From Ornithobacterium rhinotracheale (lineage in GTDB: Bacteria; Bacteroidota; Bacteroidia; Flavobacteriales; Weeksellaceae), in NCBI RefSeq assembly GCF_022832975.1, contig NZ_CP094846.1:1399501-1463500 (forward strand): 64,000 bases of DNA. Direction: 5' to 3'. The notes below the pieces were generated by a model, which was given only the letters and a program-made list of their open reading frames with translations, did no database searches and was not told the origin of the DNA. The position numbers and the translations under genes are program-made. This document shows, piece by piece, positions 37,230 through 45,993 of this stretch (the first letter of the stretch is position 1; every line of letters begins with the position of its first letter).

Positions 37230-37451
37230 TTAGATTTTGGATGATTTTTTAAATCTTGCGGAAAAATCGATTTCCACATATTTTTTTAAAATTAAAACAG
37301 AATCATTTGATACAGAAAAACCCTTTAAATTATCGATTTTTAAATTACCTTTTTGAAATTCAACATTTTTAGGATACGGAACTAAATCTTTGTTTTGAGC
37401 AAAAATCCACAAATATGGGAATATACAAATGGCGAGAAAAAATTTTTTCAT
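37230..37451 (-). pseudogene. Truncated GH20 beta-hexosaminidase (N-terminal remnant)
   Basis: From ATG 37451 the frame encodes a signal peptide (MKKFFLAICIFPYLWIFAQ) and the start of the domain that precedes the catalytic barrel in GH20 enzymes: LVPYPKNVEFQKGNLKI, comparable to the segment VPEPNEILIKNGGFVL in the intact gene at 38050. It stops after 73 residues, long before any catalytic region, and nothing downstream on the minus strand continues it. It lies on the opposite strand to the intact GH20 gene, about 600 bases away. Confidence 0.6.
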
Positions 37452-37603
37452 TATCAAGAAGAATTAAACAACTGCTTAAAATTAGAACAAAAATCTCGAT
37501 TTCAAGTAATTTTCAAAGAGTTTTCTAAACTCGCTGAAAATTCAATATTTCAAAAATTTCTTATGATTGAGCCGAATATTGAAAAATTATGAAGTTATAA
37601 ATA

Positions 37604-37726
37604 TTATGAAATTATTTTTCCAAGGCATTCATTGGCAAAAATAATCATCGCATAGAAAAACCAACCGCCAGCTACAAAACCAAAAATCATAGGATTAACA
37701 AATATCGAAGGCACCAAACTAAGCAT
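37604..37726 (-). CDS. Possible 40-residue membrane peptide
   Basis: The only open frame in this stretch with normal codon use. It encodes 40 residues, mostly hydrophobic (VNPMIFGFVAGGWFFYAMII), with one membrane helix and a short tail. There is no recognisable promoter or ribosome-binding site. It may be a real small protein, or the last helix of a lost transporter; the second is suggested by the Pro/Gly-rich sequence. Confidence 0.25.
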   Translation of the reverse strand: MLSLVPSIFVNPMIFGFVAGGWFFYAMIIFANECLGKIIS

Positions 37727-38049
37727 GTATGAGATATTTCAGAAATAGAAATACAAAAAAATGTAATTTTCAAGTATTTTTCTAACTTAAAATTTAAACT
37801 TAAAAAAAGCCTATAATTTACATTATGTTAAATAGTGTTTTTTATAAAAGTAAGATATTATATTCATTAACCATTCTTTATTTGAAAACATTTATATCAG
37901 CACCACTCCTCAAATTATTGAATTTAAATAATACACCTTATTTGCATTAAAACTAAAAATCATTCAAAAACATAATTTTCTTGAGCATTATGACAATACT
38001 CATACGAGATTTTATTTAAAAATCGTATTTTAGTAAAAAATATATAGAT
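37727..38049. other. AT-rich gap before the GH20 gene
   Basis: No gene seen. An imperfect palindrome at 38002-38028 (ATACGA/TCGTAT ends) lies about 20 bases before the GH20 start and could be a regulator site. Confidence 0.4.
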
Positions 38050-39729
38050 ATGATAAAGAATCTTTTACTAGCCGGATGCTTAGGGCTTATGGCATCTTGC
38101 GCTACACAACAATCGTTGGGCAATTTGCAAAACACAAAGGCAGACTACCCGATTGTTCCTGAGCCCAATGAAATTTTAATTAAAAATGGTGGCTTTGTTC
38201 TCAATAATAAAGTCAAAATTTTTGCGCCAAAATCACTCAATAAAGAAGCTGATTTCTTGAAAGATTATTTAAAAACAGCTGCTAATGTAAAATTGAGCAT
38301 TGCCGAACCTAATCAAGCTAGCGGAATTCATTTGGTGATTAATCCTTCGGTAAAGGGCGAAGAGGCTTATACTTTAAGTATTAATGACTCGAATGTAAAA
38401 ATTACTGCAAGCACTTCTACAGGGATTTTCTACGGTATTCAAACATTAAGACAATTAGTTCATAATCAAAAAAATATAGAATATTTTCCTGCTGTAGAGA
38501 TCAAAGATGAACCTCGTTTTGCTTACCGCGGAATGCACCTCGATGTTGGTCGCCACATGTTCCCAGTGGATTTCATCAAAAAATACATCGACCTTTTGGC
38601 TTTGCACAAAATGAATAAATTTCACTGGCATTTAACCGAAGATCAAGGTTGGAGATTAGAGATTAAAAAATATCCAAAGCTTACAGAAGTCGGGGCGTAT
38701 CGTGCTGAAACTGCGATTAAAAAACACTTCCCTGGTTCTGGTTTAAAAGACGAAACATTTAAAGGAGATGGCAAAAGATATGGTGGTTTTTATACTCAAG
38801 ACCAAGCAAGAGATATTGTAAAATATGCCGCAGATCGCCACATTACAGTGATTCCAGAAATCGATATGCCTGGTCACATGTTGGCTGCACTTGCTGCCTA
38901 CCCTGAATTAGGAAACGGAACCGGCCCTTACGAAGTTGGAAAATGGTGGGGTGTTTTCCCTCAAATTCTAGCTCCGAAAGAAGAAACATTTAAATTCATA
39001 GAAGATGTTTTGACAGAGGTAATGGATATTTTCCCAAGCGAATACATCCACATAGGTGGTGACGAAGCACCTAAAAAAGAATGGAAAGAAAGCAAACAGG
39101 CACAGGAATTAATTCATAAATTAGGTTTAAAAGATGATACTGAGCCTAATAAATTTGATGGAAGAAAACATACAAAAGAGGAAAAACTACAAAGTTATTT
39201 CATCAATCGTGTTGAGAAATTTGTAAACTCTAAAGGTCGCCAAATCATCGGCTGGGACGAAATCCTTGAAGGTGGATTGGCTCCAAACGCTACTGTGATG
39301 AGCTGGCGTGGCGAAGAGGGCGGAATCGCAGCGGCAAAACAAAATCACAAAGTGATCATGACTCCTGGTGATTATGTATATTTTGACCACTACCAAACTG
39401 AAAAAGACAGAGATACACAAACTCCATTTGCGATTTGTTGTTTAACAACTGTGGAAGAAGTTTACTCATACAATCCTCAGCCTAAAGAACTTACAGAAGA
39501 GCAGAAAAAATACATTTGGGGGGCTCAAGCCAATGTGTGGACAGAGTATATCCCGACTTCTGCACAAGTAGAGTACATGGCGGTACCTCGCATGGGGGCA
39601 CTTTCAGAAGTAGTTTGGACTCAGCTAAATAAAAAAGATTATAACGACTTTAAGCAAAGAATGCAATCATTGAAAAAGTTGTACGATCAAATGAATGTGA
39701 ATTACGAGAAAACCTTTTTTCAACAATAA
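38050..39729 (+). CDS. GH20 beta-N-acetylhexosaminidase, lipoprotein
   Basis: Removes terminal N-acetylglucosamine or -galactosamine from glycans. 559 residues. Signal peptide ends LMASC, so it is lipid-anchored, probably in the outer membrane or periplasm. Residues about 35-150 are the GH20b domain; the catalytic barrel follows, with RGMHLDVGRHMFPVDFIK, HWHLTEDQGWRLEIK and the Asp338-Glu339 catalytic pair in HIGGDEAPKKEW. The C-terminal WGAQANVWTEYI also fits. A truncated relative lies upstream in reverse orientation. Followed by a terminator; no transporter genes adjoin it. Confidence 0.96.
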   Translation: MIKNLLLAGCLGLMASCATQQSLGNLQNTKADYPIVPEPNEILIKNGGFVLNNKVKIFAPKSLNKEADFLKDYLKTAANVKLSIAEPNQASGIHLVINPSVKGEEAYTLSINDSNVKITASTSTGIFYGIQTLRQLVHNQKNIEYFPAVEIKDEPRFAYRGMHLDVGRHMFPVDFIKKYIDLLALHKMNKFHWHLTEDQGWRLEIKKYPKLTEVGAYRAETAIKKHFPGSGLKDETFKGDGKRYGGFYTQDQARDIVKYAADRHITVIPEIDMPGHMLAALAAYPELGNGTGPYEVGKWWGVFPQILAPKEETFKFIEDVLTEVMDIFPSEYIHIGGDEAPKKEWKESKQAQELIHKLGLKDDTEPNKFDGRKHTKEEKLQSYFINRVEKFVNSKGRQIIGWDEILEGGLAPNATVMSWRGEEGGIAAAKQNHKVIMTPGDYVYFDHYQTEKDRDTQTPFAICCLTTVEEVYSYNPQPKELTEEQKKYIWGAQANVWTEYIPTSAQVEYMAVPRMGALSEVVWTQLNKKDYNDFKQRMQSLKKLYDQMNVNYEKTFFQQ

Positions 39730-39749
39730 ATAACACAACCCTTAAAAAG

Positions 39750-39780
39750 AAACTCGGGAATTAATTTTTCCGAGTTTTTT
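39750..39780 (+). terminator. Terminator after the GH20 gene
   Basis: AACTCGG (39751-39757) pairs with CCGAGTT (39770-39776), followed by T; it runs into the 3' end of the convergent SpoU gene. Confidence 0.8.
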
Positions 39781-40276
39781 ATACCCATTCGTGAAGTAGC
39801 ATACCCGTTGCTACCGCCACATTGAGCGAAGTGTTTTTTCCATACATAGTTAAATGCACATGCGTATCGCATAATTTCAACGCCTCCTCTTCTACTCCAT
39901 TTTTCTCATTTCCTACGACGATGGCACAAGGAAATTTTGGGCTAAATGTTTTACAATCTACACTTTGTGAAGTTTTTTCTAAAGCAAAAATACTAAAATT
40001 CTGATTTTTCAATAATTGAATAACGGGTATTATTTCCGTAGAAAATTCTATGGAAATATATTTTTCTGTACTGCGAGTTAGGCGTTTTATTTTGGGCGTA
40101 AGCTCTGAAAATTGCTCAGAAATCACAAATATTTTTTGCACACCCATGGCTTCTGCCGTGCGAATGATAAGCCCTATATTTTGGGGAGATTGCACATAAT
40201 TTAAAACCAAAACAATAGATTTCCCATGCGTATCGTTGGTGATTTGATGATGTGCAAGTTGTAATTCTTCCATCAT
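39779..40276 (-). CDS. SpoU-type RNA 2'-O-methyltransferase
   Basis: A 165-residue SPOUT methyltransferase of the TrmH/SpoU class. The three family motifs are visible: VLNYVQSPQNIGLIIRTAEAMG (motif 1, with the conserved Asn and Arg), CAIVVGNEKNGVEEE (motif 2) and TMYGKNTSLNVAVATGMLLHE (motif 3, the knot). Target RNA is unknown; short stand-alone members modify tRNA or rRNA. Two ATG codons lie at the start (MME); either may be used. It follows dnaX by three bases and so shares its transcript. Confidence 0.9.
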   Translation of the reverse strand: MMEELQLAHHQITNDTHGKSIVLVLNYVQSPQNIGLIIRTAEAMGVQKIFVISEQFSELTPKIKRLTRSTEKYISIEFSTEIIPVIQLLKNQNFSIFALEKTSQSVDCKTFSPKFPCAIVVGNEKNGVEEEALKLCDTHVHLTMYGKNTSLNVAVATGMLLHEWV

Positions 40277-40279
40277 TTT

Positions 40280-41994
40280 TTAATCTGGCGTATTATCTAG
40301 ATCTAAAAGAAATTTTTGTTGTAAAACTTCCACAAGAGGATTTGCCTCTATTAAATCATTAAATATATCTCTTCGTGATTTTATATGAACATTTTCAGGT
40401 ACTTCATCAATAATTTTTTTGTTTATACTCACATAAAAATTATTCAGACTTTTTCTTAGCTCGTTTATTAATTCTTCACGAATATTTTCAAACTTCACAG
40501 CCATAACTTCGGAATAGAAACTCAATGAAATATTCTCTTGATCTTCCACCTTCCATTTAGCCATTTGAATGATATTGTGCAAATTAGAATCCTGATTTTT
40601 AAGTTTTTCTAGATATTTATTCCAAAAAGTTTCAAATTGCTTCTCGGTGAATTCATCTTTTGGCAGCCCTCTATTATCTTTAGATGCATGTATCTTTTGC
40701 GCCTCCAGTTTTTGTTTTTCTTCCTCCTCTATTTTTTGAAGTTCAGATTTAATACCAAATACCGCATTTTTAGGTCTAGCGGAAATAATTGGTTTTTTTT
40801 CTGTATTTGGTAAGGCTTGTTCTGTCTTTTTTTCGACTTTTGGTTTTGGCGTATTTTCAGCAGGTTTAGTATTTAAATTACTAAAAAACGCCGAAGCTAA
40901 GATTTTAAACTTTTTTTTTTAAGTTCACCATCAGGCGTAGTGAGTGAGCATAATTGCATCAACGCAATTTCTACCGTAAGTCTTTGATTTTTACTCGCTC
41001 TATAATTAATGTCAGCCTGATTACAAATCTCAATGGCATCGATTAGAAATTTAGGAGTGCACTTTTGCGCTTGTTCCAAATATTTATTTTTGGTGTTTTC
41101 GCCCACATCTAGCAAATTAATCGTTTGCGGATTTTGCGCCACGAGCAAATCTCTAAAATGCCCCCCCAAACCAGAAACAAACATTTGCGCATCAAAACCT
41201 TTCTTTAAAATATCATCTAAAAGGTTCAGAGCCTCAGGAATTTGATTGCCTAAACACGCATCGGTTACTTGAAAATAAAAATCATAATCAAGCACATTGA
41301 GCGTTTCGGCAACGCCTTTTAGCGTTAAATTTCCTTGCCCAAAAGTAACTAATCTATCAAAGATTGAAAGAGCATCACGCAAAGCACCATCGGCTTTTTG
41401 AGCGATTAAGTGCAATGCATCATCTTCATAAGTTACGCCTTCTTTTTCAGCAATTTTTTGCAAGTGATTTTTAATGTCTGAAATTTGAATTCTTTTGAAA
41501 TCAAAAATCTGACAGCGAGACAAAATCGTAGGAATGATTTTGTGTTTTTCGGTGGTAGCCAAAATAAAAATGGCGTGCGCAGGCGGCTCCTCCAAAGTCT
41601 TTAAAAAAGCATTAAAAGCCGCATTCGAGAGCATATGCACCTCGTCTATGATATAGACTTTGTACTTGCCCGTTTGCGGTGGGAATCGCACTTGATCCAC
41701 CAGCCCACGAATGTCGTCTACCGAGTTGTTTGACGCAGCATCAAGCTCAAAAATATTGAAAGCAAAATCATTATCTTCCGTATTTTCGTCGGCATTTTCT
41801 TCGTTGATTCTGCGCGCCAAAATACGAGCACATGTAGTTTTCCCTACCCCACGCGGACCACAAAAAAGCAACGCCTGTGGCAAATGCTCAGATGCAATGG
41901 CATGCTCAAGCGTGGTGGCAATCGCCTCCTGCCCTACAACTTCTTCGAAGTTTTGCGGACGGTATTTTCTAGCTGAAACTACATAGTTACTCAT
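40280..41994 (-). CDS. dnaX: DNA polymerase III subunit gamma/tau, with a -1 frameshift for tau
   Basis: Clamp-loader ATPase. The first frame (41994 to 40897) gives a 365-residue gamma-like form: Walker A CGPRGVGKTT, Walker B YIIDEVHML, sensor ILATTEKHK and arginine finger ILSRCQIFDF. The Cys zinc module of E. coli is missing, as in other flavobacteria. After an A10 run (40911-40920) this frame stops six codons later, while the -1 frame stays open to 40280 and encodes about 205 more residues: a Lys/Glu/Pro linker and a helical domain, as in tau. Full-length tau would be 571 residues. A tract-length sequencing error is the alternative. Confidence 0.88.
40911..40920 (-). other. A10 slippery tract in dnaX
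   Basis: Ten A on the coding (minus) strand, reading CTT AAA AAA AAA AGT. Slippage by -1 (ribosome) or one extra A in the transcript moves translation into the tau frame. The E. coli and Thermus dnaX genes use A-tracts for the same purpose. No strong downstream stem-loop is seen. Confidence 0.75.
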
Positions 41995-42059
41995 GGTATG
42001 AGCAAAGATAGGTTTTTTATTTTAATTTTGAAAAAAGAAATTATTTGATAAAGGTTTTA

Positions 42060-42130
42060 GAGATTCCGAATCAAGTTCGGAATGACATCACAGAACGACA
42101 TTCACCGCTATGTCACCTTGAACTTGATCA
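42060..42130. repeat. Intergenic stem-loop repeat, copy 3
   Basis: GATTCCGAATCAAGTTCGG and GAATGACA at 42062-42087, then an inverted related piece TGTCACCTTGAACTTGATCA at 42111-42130, which supplies the dam stop codon (TGA, 42130-42128). It lies between dnaX and dam. Confidence 0.75.
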
Positions 42131-43030
42131 TACCGTTTTTTTGTAAATAATATCAAGTGTTTCTTTAGCTTTTTTAAATCTAAGAGGATCATAATCTTTT
42201 ATCTCTGGTTGAATTATGTTATTACTGAAGAATAATACCTCTTTTCCTACTCGACTTTGATAAGCTGTATGTTTGAATGAAAACTCTTTGGTAGAACAAT
42301 CAGAATATAACTTTTTTATTTCAGAAACATTATCATAAGAAACAATCCATTTTATATTTCTTATAGATTTTATTTTATCACTTACTAGTTTGTGATTTTT
42401 ATCTTCATAATGATTCATATAGAGTGTACTAGCCTTTAAATAATATGGTGGATCAAAATAAAATATTATGTTATCTTTATTTGCCTCTTCTTGTATTATA
42501 TCAATTAACTCATTAGCATCTTTATTATAGAGTCTTATATTTTTTTTATATTTGGCAATAAGTTTTATTCTTTTGATAAGTTCTAATTTATTAAATCTAC
42601 AATCCATAAGATAATTGCCTTTTTGCTCAACCCCACCTATTACACCCGCATTTATTATTCCTGAACGATTAGTTCTGTTAAGATAGAATGTAGAGAAACC
42701 TAAATCAAGTAAATTTGCTTCATCTTTTTTTAACTGAATTTTTTTTTGCTTTCGCCATTCGTCTATATCCAATTGAGCATTTTCAATTTTTTCACATAGT
42801 TGTTTTGTTTTATTCAATACACAATACCAAAAAGCATAGATAGACCTATCTTTGTCATTAATCGTAACTTGCTTTACATAACCTTCGATTAATAAAAATA
42901 AAGCAACAGAAGCCCCACCTGAGTATGGTTCTACATAATGACCATTTATATTATTATCAATACAAATTTTTGCAATAAATGCAGAAAGTTTATTTTTTCC
43001 GCCTGGGTATCTCAATGGTGAATAAAACAT
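42128..43030 (-). CDS. DNA adenine methylase (D12 class)
   Basis: A 300-residue N6-adenine DNA methyltransferase of the Dam/D12 type. Motif X is RYPGGKNKL near the N-terminus, motif I is VEPYSGGASVAL (SAM binding), and the catalytic motif IV is DPPYY from Asp193. Its recognition site cannot be read from sequence. The 3' end runs into a copy of the intergenic repeat. It starts four bases after the ParB-like gene and should be cotranscribed with it. No restriction endonuclease is next to it. Codon use is more AT-rich than in flanking dnaX and DUF445 genes, suggesting transfer. Confidence 0.92.
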   Translation of the reverse strand: MFYSPLRYPGGKNKLSAFIAKICIDNNINGHYVEPYSGGASVALFLLIEGYVKQVTINDKDRSIYAFWYCVLNKTKQLCEKIENAQLDIDEWRKQKKIQLKKDEANLLDLGFSTFYLNRTNRSGIINAGVIGGVEQKGNYLMDCRFNKLELIKRIKLIAKYKKNIRLYNKDANELIDIIQEEANKDNIIFYFDPPYYLKASTLYMNHYEDKNHKLVSDKIKSIRNIKWIVSYDNVSEIKKLYSDCSTKEFSFKHTAYQSRVGKEVLFFSNNIIQPEIKDYDPLRFKKAKETLDIIYKKTV

Positions 43031-43034
43031 AAAA

Positions 43035-44389
43035 TTATTTTTCAGTATACAGATTATTACTTAATATGATAAATAAAGGTTCCAAATGTGCCCAAGCTCT
43101 TTTATTGTGCTCTAAATCAATCATTGTTTCTAAATTATGAACTGCTAAGTCTAAACCATCTTTTATTAGGTCAATGTAATGCTTTAAATTTTTTAATTGA
43201 TTTATATCAAGTTCATTTTTTAATTCATTATTCTTTACATAGTCAAGCATTACTTTAAGAGTTGCATTTGAATAATCCTTGTTACGATTAAATCGCAGAA
43301 TATTCATAATATCTTCTGATTCAACTTCTCCTTGAATAGAATATTTATTTTTTAAATATTCTATTAATTGTGTAACTTTTTTCAAATTATTTTTTTTATT
43401 TTCTTCATTCGTTTTTAAACTTAAATCTTCAAATAAATTTTTCTCTTTTAAATAAAAATACAAAGATTGTTCTAAATAAGTTCTCAGTAAAACAGCGAAA
43501 GAATATTTTTTATCAAGTGGCAACTGTTTTAATTCTTCAAATAAATTATCAAGTTTTTGGTTTCCAAAAATTATTTTACAATTTAAAGGTATAATTCTCT
43601 CCTGATAAGAATTTCTACGATTAGTTCTTTTTGTTCTATGAGTAACATTATTTTTCTTTTCTTCTAAATCAGATTTTTTTTTAGACGATTGCCCTTTCGA
43701 TTTTTCTGATGTAGGTGTTACTGAAAAATCAAATTTAGGATCACCAAATAATTTGGAAATAAATTGTTTCTTGTCTTCTTCTTTATTAAAGTCTCTCGAA
43801 AATCTCTCAGCATCAATTAAAATTTTAAAAACTTCTAAAAGTCTTATTTCAAATTCTTCTTGAGGCAAACCTATAATTAATTCTCCTGTTTCAATATCAA
43901 ACTCAATACCTAAAAATTCTCTTGCAGGCTCGTATGAATAAAATCTTTCTAAATTAGTAAACTCGAAATCAGCCTAGTGTAAATTATCGGATTTGCCAAT
44001 AAACGATTAGGCGCTATGTAACATTTTAATTTTTTATTTACAGGAAAATTATTACGAATAATATTATCACGTAATGTTTTTGCCTTAGCTGCTGGAAGAT
44101 ATTTCTCAGGTTCCTGTAATAACTTTAATGCCGCTGTTCGCCTATTACCTTCGAGAACTATTTTTTTATTATTTTCAATACATATAATAGGCTCTTCACC
44201 AATAAAATACCCTTCTTCTGATATTTTTTTAGCTAACTCATAGACATTCTCATTATTAATCAAAAATTTTAATATTTGAGTTTGATTTAACGCAGTATCT
44301 CTATGTTTTATTCTAGGATTATTTAAATCTAATTGTAAAGTTTTTAAGCTATATTCAAATGTTTCCCAAGAAGAATAATCTATATACAT
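43035..44389 (-). pseudogene. ParB-like nuclease-domain protein, disrupted near 43960
   Basis: The N-terminal frame (44389 to 43949) encodes a ParB/Srx-like domain: LNNPRIKHRD at the start and VLEGNRRTAALKLLQ, the family's core motif. It stops at 43949. From about 43973 another frame is open down to 43035 and continues with FTNLERFYSYEPAREFLGIEFD, then a basic linker and a helical C-terminal domain (FAVLLRTYLEQSLYFYLKE...). A one-base indel would join them into about 451 residues. From memory of related proteins, a helical stretch expected between ParB domain and FTNLERFY seems missing, so a deletion is more likely. The later part could still be made from ATG 43868. Confidence 0.65.
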
Positions 44390-44530
44390 AATAAAAATAA
44401 ATTAATTTCAAATATTGGACTTGTCAACAAATATATAAAATTCTTGGCCACAAAAATTGTTTTATTAATTTTTTATTTTAAATCCCTAAAGCCAAATTTC
44501 GTTTATTTTACTCGTAATTTAGTTTGTGAA

Positions 44531-44582
44531 AAATATATCAAATTCTATTTTTCAGAAATTCTGAATCAAGTTCGAAATGACA
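44531..44582. repeat. Intergenic stem-loop repeat, copy 4
   Basis: Same orientation as the 42.06 kb copy: AAATATATCAAATTC, TTTTTCAGAAATTC, then TGAATCAAGTTCGAAATGA and CA. It closes the dam/ParB islet on its far side. A second similar block at 44485-44515 recurs near 48682-48712. Confidence 0.75.
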
Positions 44583-44605
44583 AATAAAGGATAAAAATCT
44601 TTTTT

Positions 44606-45904
44606 CTAGCTAAACAATGGAATCAATCCAAAATGTGTTATCAAGTAGATTAATAAGCCTACAAATCCACCAATTACGGTTCCGTTTAGGCGGATGAATT
44701 GCAGATCTTTACCGACTTCGAGCTCTAGTTTCTGGCTGAGTTCTTTGCCTTCCCATTTCTCCACGGTTTCGCTGATGAATTTGGAAAAACCTTCACGATT
44801 TTGCTTAATTCTGTCGGCTAATTCATCGGTAATCATTGCAATTTTGGCTTTCACGGCAGGCGTATTGGCTCGCAGTACTCTTGCCAAAATCTTTAATTGA
44901 TTTTTTAAATAAAGTTTAAACGCAGAATCTGGCTTATCGATTTCTTTTTGAAAGCTGAATTTTATGTTTAGCCATAAATCTTGGGCATATTGTTTTAAAT
45001 TTTCTTCTTCTAAAAAGTGATCTCGCACATGGTCGAGCCTTTCTCTCCATCGGTCTGATTCCTGCATGTCATTAGCAAAATGGAAGAGCTGCATATCGAT
45101 TTCAGAACGAATTGGGTGCTTAGGATTGGTTTTGATTTCTTGAAAATATTTGGACAAGCCACGCGTGATTTTATCGGCAATGGCATCGTCTACAAAACTT
45201 GGAATAATGCTGTAACTTTCCTTGCGCACGCGATCCCGCACAATGTCCTGATTTTGCATGATGTACTGCTCAAGCAAATCAGAAATGTGGGTAACTAGCT
45301 TTTGGTGTTCTTGCTTTTCGATTAAATAATGCATCCCGTCGCCCACCAGTCGATTGAGCTGAATCTTACCCGCCATTTGTTGGGCTTGGCTTGTGATGAA
45401 GTTTACCACTTCTTGGTCGTTTAGTTTGTTTAAAATACTACCGCCCACGCCCATTACTTGCTCTACGATATTATTCTGATTTTCATCTTTTTCGAGCCAA
45501 TCGGCGAGATGTTTAGAAAAATTGATTTTTTGTAATTGTTCGTCGATTTTTTCTTCGGTCAAAAATTCATTTACCACAAAATCGCCTAAGTTTTTTCCGA
45601 TTTTATCTTTGTTATGATTAATCAAATTGGTGTGCGGAATTCGTACTCCCATGGGATGGTAAAACAACGCCGTCACGGCAAACCAATCGGCCAAAGCCCC
45701 CACCATAGCTGCTTCTGAAAAGGCTCGGAACAACCCTGCCCATGCGCTGTGCTGCATGTTTTCTGCCCAGAAACTGATGACATATACGATAAACATCAAA
45801 ATGAGTGCGCCGAGCGCGATGCCCTGATATTTTCGTAATTCTTTTTTCTTTTGTCGTTCGCGATCTTGGGTGCTTGTTGGTATTTGGGAATTCATTGTTT
45901 TCAT
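44606..45904 (-). CDS. DUF445 family membrane protein
   Basis: A 432-residue protein with two N-terminal membrane-associated segments (about 28-50 and the conserved GLFRAFSEAAMVGALADWFAVTALFYHPMG region), a long helical middle, and a C-terminal membrane helix (GGFVGLLIYLITHFGLIPLF). The ADWFAV motif identifies DUF445 (YheB-like). Function is not established. ATG 45904 or 45895 may be the start (MKTMNSQ). Single gene between the dam islet and a phosphoesterase. Confidence 0.9.
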   Translation of the reverse strand: MKTMNSQIPTSTQDRERQKKKELRKYQGIALGALILMFIVYVISFWAENMQHSAWAGLFRAFSEAAMVGALADWFAVTALFYHPMGVRIPHTNLINHNKDKIGKNLGDFVVNEFLTEEKIDEQLQKINFSKHLADWLEKDENQNNIVEQVMGVGGSILNKLNDQEVVNFITSQAQQMAGKIQLNRLVGDGMHYLIEKQEHQKLVTHISDLLEQYIMQNQDIVRDRVRKESYSIIPSFVDDAIADKITRGLSKYFQEIKTNPKHPIRSEIDMQLFHFANDMQESDRWRERLDHVRDHFLEEENLKQYAQDLWLNIKFSFQKEIDKPDSAFKLYLKNQLKILARVLRANTPAVKAKIAMITDELADRIKQNREGFSKFISETVEKWEGKELSQKLELEVGKDLQFIRLNGTVIGGFVGLLIYLITHFGLIPLFS

Positions 45905-45993
45905 TTTTTTAGTTATGACAAAAATACGATTTTATTTTTAGCCTATTTTTCAACTAAAAATTGAACTGATTTTCTAATTTAAAACTTAATAAA

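Noticed and set aside
37395-37592. 65-codon plus-strand frame beside the GH20 remnant
   Set aside because: It has no start signals and partly overlaps the signal peptide region of the minus-strand remnant. Codon use is plausible, but no family is recognised.
38050-39729. GH20 enzyme as part of the SusCD locus at 57.5 kb
   Set aside because: The genes are 18 kb apart, with many unrelated genes and terminators between them; a shared substrate is possible, but an operon or locus link is not supported.
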